A program made the position numbers and the translations under genes. Source: Hydrogenophaga palleronii_A (GTDB lineage Bacteria > Pseudomonadota > Gammaproteobacteria > Burkholderiales > Burkholderiaceae_C). Taken from it: DNA of 64,000 nt. Of this stretch, positions 35,884 to 43,911 are shown in pieces. How positions within the stretch are numbered: position 1 is the first letter of the stretch; the number at the start of each line of letters is the position of its first letter. The notes under the pieces were generated by a model, which saw nothing but the letters and a program-made list of their open reading frames with translations, searched no databases and had not been told where the DNA came from. The stretch lies in NCBI RefSeq assembly GCF_031457455.1, contig NZ_JAVDWU010000010.1, positions 1 through 64,000 on the forward strand, read 5' to 3'.

Positions 35884-36924
35884 TCAGCGGTGACCCACCG
35901 TGTCGGGGTTCGGTATACCTTCGATAGGGCATTCTTCGGTGCCCACCATGGGTCGCGTGATGGCCTCCACCGCCCTCTGCGTGCCTTCGGGATCGTTGAC
36001 CCAGCGTGCGTAGAAGTCGTAGGGGCAGGCGGCGGCACCTTTGTCGCCTTCGCGCGAGTTGATCATGCCGGTGTAGCCGCGGTGCAGCAGCTTGAACAAA
36101 TGGTTCTCGCTCTGTGCGTTCTTGCGGAAGTCGCGGATCAAACTGGTGGACAGCGCGGCGTATTGGATGCCGTAGTCCTCCTCGCCACACTCGCCGAGCG
36201 TGCGTCCGTCGAAGCCGATGATGGCGCTATGGCCGAAGTAGCTGTAGACACCGTCAAAGCCGGATGCATTGGCCACGGCCACATAGCTGTTGTTGGCCCA
36301 GGCCATGGCCTTGGCCATCAGCACCTGCTGGTCTTTCGCGGGGTACATGTAGCCCTGACAGCGCACGATGAGTTCGGCGCCCTTCATCGCGCAGTCGCGC
36401 CAGATCTCGGGGTAGTTGCCATCGTCGCAAATGATGAGGCTGATCTTCAGTCCCTTGGGGCCTTCAGACACGTAGGTGCAGTTGCCCGGGTACCAGCCTT
36501 CGATGGGCACCCAGGGCATGATCTTGCGGTACTTCTGCACGATCTCGCCCTGGTCGTTCATCAGGATGAGCGTGTTGTACGGGGCCTTGTTCGGGTGCTC
36601 TTCGTGCTGCTCGCCGGTGAGCGAGAACACGCCCCACACTTTCGCCTTTCGGCAGGCCTCGGCGAAGATGGCGGTCTCGGCCCCAGGCACGGTGGACGCC
36701 GTGTCGTACATCTCCTTCGCGTCGTACATGATGCCGTGCGTGCTGTACTCGGGAAAGATCACCAGGTCCATGCCGGGCAGGCCGGACTTCATACCCACGA
36801 TCATGTCGGCGATCTTGCGCGCGTTGTCCAGCACCTCGGCCTTGGTGTGCAGCCGCGGCATCTTGTAGTTCACCACGGCCACGCCGACCGTGTCCTTGCT
36901 GCTCGAAATGTCGCCATGCATCAT
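35884..36924 (-). CDS. amiE: Aliphatic amidase
   Basis: This 346-residue nitrilase-superfamily amidase has the catalytic triad Glu59, Lys134 and Cys166 at the same positions as Pseudomonas AmiE, and nearly identical motifs (DLVIFPEYSTHGIMYD, YRKIMPWVPIEGWYPG, IICDDGNYPEIWRDCAM). It hydrolyses short amides such as acetamide and propionamide to the acid and ammonia in the cytoplasm. AAGGAG lies 7 bases before ATG 36924. It shares the operon with FmdA and the Urt transporter. There is no amiC/amiR pair; control is probably by the divergent two-component system. Confidence 0.93.
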   Translation of the reverse strand: MMHGDISSSKDTVGVAVVNYKMPRLHTKAEVLDNARKIADMIVGMKSGLPGMDLVIFPEYSTHGIMYDAKEMYDTASTVPGAETAIFAEACRKAKVWGVFSLTGEQHEEHPNKAPYNTLILMNDQGEIVQKYRKIMPWVPIEGWYPGNCTYVSEGPKGLKISLIICDDGNYPEIWRDCAMKGAELIVRCQGYMYPAKDQQVLMAKAMAWANNSYVAVANASGFDGVYSYFGHSAIIGFDGRTLGECGEEDYGIQYAALSTSLIRDFRKNAQSENHLFKLLHRGYTGMINSREGDKGAAACPYDFYARWVNDPEGTQRAVEAITRPMVGTEECPIEGIPNPDTVGHR

Positions 36925-36940
36925 GGTTCGGGCTCCTTCT

Positions 36941-37282
36941 TCAGTGACTGATCATCCAGGGGCGTTTGCTTGGGAAAGCTTTGGCGCCGTTCGGCGCTGT
37001 GACGGTCGCCTTGCTGCGCACCGTGCCACAACAGCCGCAACCCGGCGGGTGCTTCATGCGGGCGTAGCTCCCCGAATGCTGTGGCTCGTGCCGCGCCCGC
37101 TCGTTGATGCCCATGGCGCTGCGCGTGCCGCCGTCCATGAGCGCCAGGCGCGGCGCGGTGACGAACACGCGCGCTGACGCGGCACCGCAGTCCGGGCAAG
37201 AGGCGGGCTCGTTGCGTTCGCTCAAGGGGCGGAACGCGTCGAAGCCACCACAGGCCGGGCAGGCGTAGTCGTAGGTGGGCAT
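36941..37282 (-). CDS. fmdB: FmdB-type zinc ribbon protein
   Basis: This 113-residue protein begins MPTYDYACPACGGFDAFRPLSERNEPASCPDCG, the FmdB ribbon (C-x2-C ... C-x2-C). It ends with a second Cys cluster (PPGCGCCG). FmdB was described beside formamidase in Methylophilus and thought regulatory; its mechanism is unclear. The start MPTYDY at ATG 37282 is chosen over the upstream extension. It begins 8 bases after the fmdA stop. Confidence 0.88.
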   Translation of the reverse strand: MPTYDYACPACGGFDAFRPLSERNEPASCPDCGAASARVFVTAPRLALMDGGTRSAMGINERARHEPQHSGSYARMKHPPGCGCCGTVRSKATVTAPNGAKAFPSKRPWMISH

Positions 37283-37289
37283 GGCGCAC

Positions 37290-38516
37290 TCACAGATCCG
37301 GGGAGAGCGGCATTGCCACCGAACCATCGAGGTGCTTCATCGGACCAGCTGCGCTCGGGTTGATGTCGAAGTCAAAGATCTGCGTCGGCAGCCACAGCGT
37401 GGCGCAGGCGTTGGGCACGTCGACCACACCGCTGATGTGGCCTTGCACCGGGGCGGTGCCCAGGATGGAGTAAGCCTGTGCGCCGGAGTAGCCGAACTTC
37501 TTCAGGTATTCGATAGCGTTCAGGCAGGCCTGGCGGTAGGCCACGTTCACGTCCAGGTAGTACTGCTTGCCACTCTCGTCGACGCTGATGCCTTCAAAGA
37601 TGATGTAGTCGTTGTAGGTGGGCGTGATGGGGCTGGGTTTGAAGATCGGGTTCTTGATGCCGTATTTGGCCATGCCGCCCTTGATGAGCGTGACCTTCAT
37701 GTGCACCCAGCCGGCCATTTCAATGGCGCCGCAGAAGGTGATCTCGCCGTCGCCCTGGCTGAAGTGCAGGTCGCCCACACTCAGACCCGCGCCTTCCACG
37801 TACACCGGGAAAAACACCTTGGCACCGCGCGACAGGTCCTTGATGTCGCAGTTGCCGCCGTGCTCGCGCGGCGGCACGGTGCGGGCGCCTTCGGCGGCGG
37901 CCTTGTCGCGTGCGGCGCCGGTCATCTTGCCCATGTGGGCGGTGGCGGAAAACGGCGGGTTGGCGAGACCGCTGGTGGCGGGGTCGGAGTCGATCAGCGC
38001 CTGCTCGCGCGTGTTCCACATTTCCAACATCTTGGGGTCGGGCAGGCAGCCGATCAGGCCGGGGTGGATCAGGCCCGCGTACTTCACGCCAGGCACGTGG
38101 CGCGAACTGGTGAACATGCCGTGGAAGTCCCAGATCGACTTCTGTGCCTGCGGGAAATGTTCGGTCAGGAAGCCGCCGCCGTTCTTCTTGCTGAAGAAGC
38201 CGTTGAAGCCCCAGAGGCTGTCGTCCTTGGCGCCGATGTCGAGCAGATCAACCACCAGCAGGTCGCCCGGCTCGGCACCCTTCACGCCCACCGGGCCGCT
38301 GAGGTAATGCACCGTGCTCAGGTCGATGTCGCGCACGTCATCGGCGCTGTCGTTGTTCTTGATGAATCCGCCCGTCCAGTCGAAAGTTTCCAGGATGAAC
38401 TCATCGCCCGGCTTGACCCAGCAGGCCATGGGAATGTCGGGGTGCCAGCGGTTGTGGATGTTTTCGTTCTCCAGTGGTGACTTCGTGAGGTCGACCTTGA
38501 TCAGCGTTTCGGCCAT
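37290..38516 (-). CDS. fmdA: Formamidase FmdA
   Basis: This 408-residue enzyme of the acetamidase/formamidase family is full length. Its N-terminus MAETLIKVDLTKSPLENENI and the core HYLSGPVGVKGAEPGDLLVVDLLDI, FHGMFTSSRHVPGVKYAGLIHPG and SVGDLHFSQGDGEITFCGAIEM are typical of FmdA, including likely metal-coordinating His/Asp. It converts formamide to formate and ammonia. It is followed by fmdB and amiE and preceded by urtE. The first start at 38516 has AAGGAGCAC upstream. Confidence 0.93.
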   Translation of the reverse strand: MAETLIKVDLTKSPLENENIHNRWHPDIPMACWVKPGDEFILETFDWTGGFIKNNDSADDVRDIDLSTVHYLSGPVGVKGAEPGDLLVVDLLDIGAKDDSLWGFNGFFSKKNGGGFLTEHFPQAQKSIWDFHGMFTSSRHVPGVKYAGLIHPGLIGCLPDPKMLEMWNTREQALIDSDPATSGLANPPFSATAHMGKMTGAARDKAAAEGARTVPPREHGGNCDIKDLSRGAKVFFPVYVEGAGLSVGDLHFSQGDGEITFCGAIEMAGWVHMKVTLIKGGMAKYGIKNPIFKPSPITPTYNDYIIFEGISVDESGKQYYLDVNVAYRQACLNAIEYLKKFGYSGAQAYSILGTAPVQGHISGVVDVPNACATLWLPTQIFDFDINPSAAGPMKHLDGSVAMPLSPDL

Positions 38517-38552
38517 GGTGTGCTCCTTGCAGGGGTGGAAGGGTGAGTGGAA

Positions 38553-39242
38553 TCAGACGGACAGGTAGGACTTGATGTGCTGCAGGTCGGTGTCGCTGCG
38601 CTCGGTCTCGTGTACCAGACGGCCGCCTTCAATCACGAACAGCCGGTCGGCCACGTCCATGGCGAACGAGAGCACCTGCTCGGAGACCACGATGGTGATC
38701 TTGCGCATCTTGCGGATCTCGTTGAGCGCCTTGGCGATGTCCTTGATGATCGAAGGCTGGATGCCTTCGGTGGGCTCGTCGAGCAGCAGCACCTTGGGGT
38801 CGGTGACCAGCGCGCGCGCGATCGCCAGCTGCTGTTGCTGTCCGCCCGAAAGGTTGCCGCCCTTGCGCCGGCGCATGTCCCACAGCACGGGAAACAGCGC
38901 ATAGATTTCTTCGGGAACGGTCTTGTCTTTGGCGTTTTCCAGCCCGGTCTGGATGTTCTCTTCCACCGTGAGCGTGGGGAAAATCATGCGCCCCTGCGGC
39001 ACGTACGCAATGCCCTTGGCCACACGCTGGTAGCTCTCCAGTGTCGACACCTCCTGGCCCGCGATGGAGATGTGTCCGCTCTTCACCGGCAGCACGCCGA
39101 TCAGGCTCTTGAACAGCGTGGTCTTGCCCATGCCGTTGCGCCCCATGATGGCCACGCACTCGTTCTCGCGCGCCTCAAACGAGATGCCGTGAAGTGCCTG
39201 GCTCTGGCCATAGGCGACGACGAGGTCCTTGACTTTCAGCAT
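38553..39242 (-). CDS. urtE: Urea/amide ABC transporter ATPase UrtE
   Basis: This 229-residue ABC ATPase has Walker A GRNGMGKTTLF, signature LSGGQQQQLAIARAL and Walker B VLLLDEPTEGIQP. It is the LivF-like UrtE size. It pairs with UrtD to power UrtB/UrtC import of urea or short amides. It is last of the five urt genes and is directly followed by fmdA. Confidence 0.9.
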   Translation of the reverse strand: MLKVKDLVVAYGQSQALHGISFEARENECVAIMGRNGMGKTTLFKSLIGVLPVKSGHISIAGQEVSTLESYQRVAKGIAYVPQGRMIFPTLTVEENIQTGLENAKDKTVPEEIYALFPVLWDMRRRKGGNLSGGQQQQLAIARALVTDPKVLLLDEPTEGIQPSIIKDIAKALNEIRKMRKITIVVSEQVLSFAMDVADRLFVIEGGRLVHETERSDTDLQHIKSYLSV

Positions 39243-39285
39243 ACGAACTCCTTACTCGAAACTCGCGTCGGCGCGCGGGATGATT

Positions 39286-39381
39286 CCAGAGGCACCGAGG
39301 AACCGGCTTTGCCGGGCCTCTGGTGCCGTCCCCCTCCCGCCGAAGGCGAGAGAGGGGGAAGACGCGAAGCGGCGCAGGGGG
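39286..39381. repeat. Comamonad-type intergenic repeat, copy 2
   Basis: The block sits in the 148-bp gap between urtD and urtE. It has GGCTTTGCCGG, CCGTCCCCCTCCCGCC, a short hairpin (GCCGAAGGCG), AGAGGGGGAAG and a GCGGCGCAGGGGG end, in the same order as copy 1 at 205-301. It splits an otherwise tight operon and could reduce or process the downstream mRNA. Confidence 0.6.
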
Positions 39382-39390
39382 TGCTTCATG

Positions 39391-40134
39391 TCAGTGCCCC
39401 AAATACACGTCGATGACCTTGGGGTCGGCTTGAACTTGATCCATGGGACCCTCGGCGAGGATCTTTCCCTGGTGCATCACCGTGACCTTGTGCGCGATCT
39501 TCTTGACGAAGTCCATGTCGTGTTCGATCACGATCACGGCGCGGTTCTGGCAGATTCGGTGCAACAGTTCGGCGGTGAGATCGCGCTCGCGCGCGCTCAT
39601 GCCGGCGATGGGCTCATCGAGCATCAGCAACTCGGGCTCCTGCATCAGCAACATGCCGATCTCCAGCCACTGCTTCTGCCCGTGCGAGAGCAGACCGGCT
39701 TCTGTTTCCAGCTTGTCGCCCAGGCCGATGTCTTCGGCCACCGACTGCACACGGGCCTTGATTTCCTCCGTGGCGGTGAAAGCCAGCGCGCCCCACACCG
39801 AACGGCCTGAGGGGTAAGACACCTCCAGGTTCTGGAACACGGAAAGGTTCTCGTAGATCGAGGGCGTCTGGAACTTGCGGCCGATACCTTTGCGCACGCG
39901 CTTGTGTTCGGGCACCTGGATGATTTCTTCGTTCTTGAACTTGATGCTGCCGGCGCTGGCCTTGGTCTTGCCGCAGATCAGGTCCAGCAGCGTGGTCTTG
40001 CCCGCACCGTTGGGGCCGATGATCACGCGCAGCTCGTTCTTGTCGATGTAAAGCGTGAGGGCGTCGATGGCCTTGAAACCGTCAAAGGAAACGGTGAGGT
40101 CTTCCACGGAGAGGGCGAAGTCTGTGTTGCTCAT
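39391..40134 (-). CDS. urtD: Urea/amide ABC transporter ATPase UrtD
   Basis: This 247-residue ABC ATPase of the LivG type has Walker A GPNGAGKTTLLDLI, signature LSHGQKQWLEIG (SH rather than SG, common in UrtD) and Walker B LLMLDEPIAGMSARE. EHDMDFVKKIAHKVTVMHQG carries the switch His. It works with UrtE. It begins 18 bases after the urtC stop. Confidence 0.92.
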   Translation of the reverse strand: MSNTDFALSVEDLTVSFDGFKAIDALTLYIDKNELRVIIGPNGAGKTTLLDLICGKTKASAGSIKFKNEEIIQVPEHKRVRKGIGRKFQTPSIYENLSVFQNLEVSYPSGRSVWGALAFTATEEIKARVQSVAEDIGLGDKLETEAGLLSHGQKQWLEIGMLLMQEPELLMLDEPIAGMSARERDLTAELLHRICQNRAVIVIEHDMDFVKKIAHKVTVMHQGKILAEGPMDQVQADPKVIDVYLGH

Positions 40135-40152
40135 CTGGTGTCTCTCGTTGAC

Positions 40153-41358
40153 TTACACGCTCTGGCCGCTGGCGCCTTCAGGCAGCGTCACCGGGGTCGA
40201 GGTTGTCTGCTTCGCCATGGGCGCATGCGGTGGGGGCGAGGGAGGTTGCGGGCGTGCGGCAGCAGCTTCACGCAAGGCCGCCTGACGGCCCTTCCACCAC
40301 GGCACGATGCGTTCCTCCCACAAACCGGCCAGACCCATGGGGAAGGCCATGGTCACCCCGATGAACAGGCCAGCCATCAGGAACAGCCAGAGGTCAGGGA
40401 AGCTCTCGGAGAAAAACGTCTTGCCGGCGTTGACGATCAGTGCGCCGTACACCGCGCCGACCAGGCTCATGCGCCCACCCACCGCCGCATAGATCACCAT
40501 CTCGATCGAAGGCACGATGCCCACAAAACTCGGTGACATGAAGCCCACCTGAAGCGTGAACAGCGCACCGCCGATGCCCGAGAGCGCGGCCGCCAGGCAG
40601 AACACGAAGATGCGGAAATCAGCCACGTCGTAGCCTGAAAAGCGCACGCGGTCTTCCTTGTCACGCATGGCCAGCAGCAGGGTGCCCAGCTTGCTGGTCT
40701 GGATCCAGCGGCACACCACGATGGACAACACCAGCATACCCACGCAGATGTAGTAGAGGATGTATTTGGCGCTGTCGGTGCGCGTGTCCCAGCCCAGCAA
40801 GGTCTTGAGGTCGGTCATGCCGTTCACGCCACCCGTGAAGCCCTGCTGGCCGATGATGAGCACGGTGAGAATCAGGGCCACCGCCTGCGTGATGATGGCG
40901 AAATACACCCCGCCCACGCGCCGCTTGAACATCGCGAAGCTGATGATGAAGGCCAGCAGCGTGGGCACCACGATCACAGCTGCGAGTGCCAGGGGAAAGC
41001 TCTTGAACGGTACCCAGAACGCCGGCAGCTCGGTGATCTGGTTCCAGTCCATGAAGTCGGGAATGCCGGGGGTGGACTGGATTTTGGTGGTCTCCGGGTC
41101 TGAGGCCTCCAGCTTGAGGAACATCGCCATGGCGTAGCCCCCCAGCCCGAAGAACACCCCCTGCCCCAGGCTGAGCACACCGCCATACCCCCAGAGCATC
41201 ACCAGGCCGATGGCCACGAACGCGTAGGTCAGGTACTTGCCAACCAGGTTCAACCGGAAGATGTCGAGCGAGAGCGGCAGCACCACGGCCAGCAGCACCG
41301 TGAGCAGCACCAGGCTGGCGAGCTGGTAGCGAAGGATCCAGGCTTTCAGGGCGTTCAT
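40153..41358 (-). CDS. urtC: Urea/amide ABC permease UrtC
   Basis: This 401-residue LivM-type permease has about ten transmembrane helices and the family signature GYGGVLSLGQGVFFGLGGYAMAM. The tail (residues ~365-401) is Pro/Ala-rich and lacks structure. A long insert after helix 3 (EASDPETTKIQSTPGIPDFM) is typical of UrtC. It forms the channel with UrtB. Confidence 0.92.
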   Translation of the reverse strand: MNALKAWILRYQLASLVLLTVLLAVVLPLSLDIFRLNLVGKYLTYAFVAIGLVMLWGYGGVLSLGQGVFFGLGGYAMAMFLKLEASDPETTKIQSTPGIPDFMDWNQITELPAFWVPFKSFPLALAAVIVVPTLLAFIISFAMFKRRVGGVYFAIITQAVALILTVLIIGQQGFTGGVNGMTDLKTLLGWDTRTDSAKYILYYICVGMLVLSIVVCRWIQTSKLGTLLLAMRDKEDRVRFSGYDVADFRIFVFCLAAALSGIGGALFTLQVGFMSPSFVGIVPSIEMVIYAAVGGRMSLVGAVYGALIVNAGKTFFSESFPDLWLFLMAGLFIGVTMAFPMGLAGLWEERIVPWWKGRQAALREAAAARPQPPSPPPHAPMAKQTTSTPVTLPEGASGQSV

Positions 41359-41395
41359 GACGTTGCTCCAGGGTGCAGGTTCAAGGTGAGGCGGT

Positions 41396-42310
41396 TCATC
41401 GGCGGACTTTGGAAGCGAACAAGCCCTGTGGCCGCACCATCAGGATCAGCACGATCAGCGAGAGCGTGAGCATCTTGGCCATCGAGCCCGACAGGAAGAA
41501 CTCGGTGATGGATTGCGTCTGTGCAATGCCGAAGGCCGAGACCACCGTGCCCAGCAGACTGGCCGCGCCTCCGAAGGTGACAACCAGGAAGGCGTCGACG
41601 ATGTAGAGCGAGCCCGAGGTGGGACCGGTGGAGCCGATGGTGGTGAAAGCCGCGCCGGCCACACCGGCAATGCCGCAACCAATGGCAAAAGTGAGCCGGT
41701 CGGTCTTTTTGGTGTCGATGCCGGTGGCATTGGCCATCACGCGGTTGCTCACGGTGGCCCGCACGCGCAGGCCCCAGCGGCTTTTGTGCAGCGCGATCAG
41801 CACGCCGCCCGTGACCAGGGCCGTGAGCCCCAGCACGAACATGCCGTTGATGGGAATGTCCAGCCCTTCGGCAGGCGCCCAGGAACCCAGCAGCCAGTCC
41901 GGCAAGGTGGGGCTCACTTCCTTAGGGCCAATGAAGGTGCGAAAGCACTGCTGCATCGCCAGGCTGATGCCCCAGGTGGCGAGCAGCGTGTCCAGCGGGC
42001 GCTTGTACAGGTGGCGGATCAGCGCCCACTCCACCAGCCAGCCAGCCGCGAACGCGAACAGAAAGGCGGCCACGATGGCAAACGGAAAGTACGCGGCGAC
42101 CACGCCTGGGCTGATCGATTCGGCCAGCGTGGAACCGAGGAAGATGGTGTAGGCGCCGATGGTCATGAACTCCCCATGCGCCATGTTGATCACGCCCATC
42201 TGCCCGAAGATGATCGCCAGGCCCAGCCCCATAAGCAGCAGCACCGCAAACAGGCTCAGCCCCGCGAAGCCCTGCATCAGGCCGATGTTGAGCAGGTCGT
42301 TGAAACTCAT
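41396..42310 (-). CDS. urtB: Urea/amide ABC permease UrtB
   Basis: This 304-residue LivH-type permease has signature FGQMGVINMAHGEFMTIGAYT near the N-terminus and LGTVVSAFGIAQTQSITEFF toward the end. It carries about eight helices. It lacks the long N-terminal extracytoplasmic extension seen in some UrtB. It lies between urtA (186-bp gap with a repeat) and urtC (37-bp gap). Confidence 0.92.
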   Translation of the reverse strand: MSFNDLLNIGLMQGFAGLSLFAVLLLMGLGLAIIFGQMGVINMAHGEFMTIGAYTIFLGSTLAESISPGVVAAYFPFAIVAAFLFAFAAGWLVEWALIRHLYKRPLDTLLATWGISLAMQQCFRTFIGPKEVSPTLPDWLLGSWAPAEGLDIPINGMFVLGLTALVTGGVLIALHKSRWGLRVRATVSNRVMANATGIDTKKTDRLTFAIGCGIAGVAGAAFTTIGSTGPTSGSLYIVDAFLVVTFGGAASLLGTVVSAFGIAQTQSITEFFLSGSMAKMLTLSLIVLILMVRPQGLFASKVRR

Positions 42311-42412
42311 GATGCGACTCCGAAAAGGCAGAGTGAATGGGGTGCGGTAGGGACCCGGCGCCAGAGCGCCGTCTGCAGTGGCGAGCGCCGCGAGGCCACC
42401 CCAGGACGCCGC

Positions 42413-42494
42413 GGGTCCGGCTCTGCCGGCCCGCCAGCGCCGCCCCCTTGAGGGGGGATGCGGCTACACGCAGTGAGCAAGCGACGGGGGTGGG
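42413..42494. repeat. Comamonad-type intergenic repeat, diverged copy 3
   Basis: GGGTCCGGCTCTGCCGGCCCG is followed by GCCGCCCCCTTGAGGGGGGATGCGGC and a G-run. The first hairpin and the C-run/G-run pair match copies 1 and 2. It lies right after the urtA stop codon, where a 3' hairpin could stabilise urtA mRNA relative to urtB-E. Confidence 0.55.
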
Positions 42495-42495
42495 C

Positions 42496-43764
42496 TTATT
42501 GATAGCCTTTGGGGAACGGATCAGGCTTGATCAGGTCAGGCGATTCCGAAACCACCTTGAACGTCGCGTCCGGCATGCCCATGGCGATGCGCGACTTGCT
42601 CCACAGGTGATGGTTCTCATCCAGCTTCACGTAGCCTTCGGGCGCCGTCTTGAGCTCGATGCCGGTGCGTGAAGCAGCCACCACCTTGTCCACATCGAAG
42701 CTCTGCGCCTTCTCCACCGCGGCCTTCCACAACCAGGGGCCGAGGTAACCCGCCTGCGTCACGTCGCCGATCACGGCGTCCTTGCCGTACTTGGCCTTGA
42801 AGGCGGCCACGAACTTCTTGTTGTTCTCGTTGTCCAGCGACTGGAAGTACTTCATCGACGAGTAGAAGCCCTTGAAGTTCTCACCGCCCACACCGGTCAT
42901 TTCGTCTTCGGTCACCGACAGCGTCACCAGCAGCTGCTTGTCGCCGGTGATGCCGGCGGCCTTGAGCGCCTTGTAGAAGGCCACGTTGGAACCACCCACC
43001 ACGGCAGCGAAGATGCAATCCGGCTTCTGCAACTTGATCTTGTTCATCAGCGAGCCGAAGTTGGTGCTGCCCAGCGGGTAGTACTCCTCCCCCACCACCT
43101 TGCCCTTCTGGAAGCTCTCGATGTGCTTGCGCGCAATCTTCATCGAGGTGCGCGGCCAGATGTAGTCGGAGCCGATCAGGAAGAAGGTCTTGGCTTTCTT
43201 CTCCTTTTGCGCCCAGTCCAGGCTGTAGAGGATCTGCTGCGTGGCTTCCTGGCCGGTGTAGATCACGTTCTTGGACTGCTCCAGGCCTTCATAGAAGGTG
43301 GGGTAATACAGCAGGCCGTTCTCTTTTTCAAACACCGGCAGCACGGCCTTGCGCGAGGCTGACGTCCAGCAACCGAACACGGCGGCACAGCGGTCGTTGA
43401 TCAGCAGTTTCTTGGACTTCTCAGCAAAGGTGGGCCAGTCGGAGGCACCGTCTTCCTTGATCACCTTGATCTTGCGGCCCAGGATGCCGCCCATGGCGTT
43501 GATCTCGTCGATGGCCAGCTGTTCGGCCTGAATGGAGCCGGTTTCCGAAATGGCCATGGTGCCGGTGGACGAGTGCAGCTGGCCCACGGTGACTTCGGTG
43601 TCGGTGATGGCGAGCTTGGTGGTGTTGACCTGCGCGGTGGGTTGGCCAAAGCTCCAGGTGGGCAGGCCGGCCAGGCCGGCGACGCCCAGCATCTGCAACA
43701 CCCGGCGCCGGCTCGCTTCCGGGGTTTCAGGGGTGGCAGCGTTCGGATCGGAGAGGTGCTTCAT
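42496..43764 (-). CDS. urtA: Urea/amide ABC substrate-binding protein UrtA
   Basis: This 422-residue periplasmic binding protein has a twin-arginine-like start (SRRRVLQMLGVAGLAGLPTWSFGQ), suggesting Tat export. The mature protein is a full-length type-I periplasmic binding fold with VTVGQLHSSTGTMAISE, DEINAMGGILGRKIKV and WPTFAEKSKKLLI, all typical of UrtA/FmdD. The start ATG 43764 has AGGAG at spacing 6. It is the first gene of urtABCDE-fmdAB-amiE. The ligand may be urea or short amides, given FmdA and AmiE and no urease in view. Confidence 0.92.
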   Translation of the reverse strand: MKHLSDPNAATPETPEASRRRVLQMLGVAGLAGLPTWSFGQPTAQVNTTKLAITDTEVTVGQLHSSTGTMAISETGSIQAEQLAIDEINAMGGILGRKIKVIKEDGASDWPTFAEKSKKLLINDRCAAVFGCWTSASRKAVLPVFEKENGLLYYPTFYEGLEQSKNVIYTGQEATQQILYSLDWAQKEKKAKTFFLIGSDYIWPRTSMKIARKHIESFQKGKVVGEEYYPLGSTNFGSLMNKIKLQKPDCIFAAVVGGSNVAFYKALKAAGITGDKQLLVTLSVTEDEMTGVGGENFKGFYSSMKYFQSLDNENNKKFVAAFKAKYGKDAVIGDVTQAGYLGPWLWKAAVEKAQSFDVDKVVAASRTGIELKTAPEGYVKLDENHHLWSKSRIAMGMPDATFKVVSESPDLIKPDPFPKGYQ

Positions 43765-43849
43765 GAATGACTCCTGGGACGGTTGGGACAATGAAACCGG
43801 CGGTGTGCCGACTGGTGTGAAGACTAGGGAAAGCACCGAAGCCCGCCCA

Positions 43850-43865
43850 TACGTCAAATAACGTA
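43850..43865. promoter_or_regulatory. TACGT palindrome in urtA / kinase divergent promoter
   Basis: TACGT-CAAATA-ACGTA is a perfect 5-bp-arm palindrome in the 147-bp space between urtA and the divergent sensor-kinase gene. A GGTGCACC palindrome follows at 43866-43873. It is a candidate site for the LuxR-type regulator encoded downstream of the kinase. Confidence 0.5.
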
Positions 43866-43911
43866 GGTGCACCGTCTGGGCGGTAGGGCCGGTTCTTGCT
43901 AGCGTGTGTGC

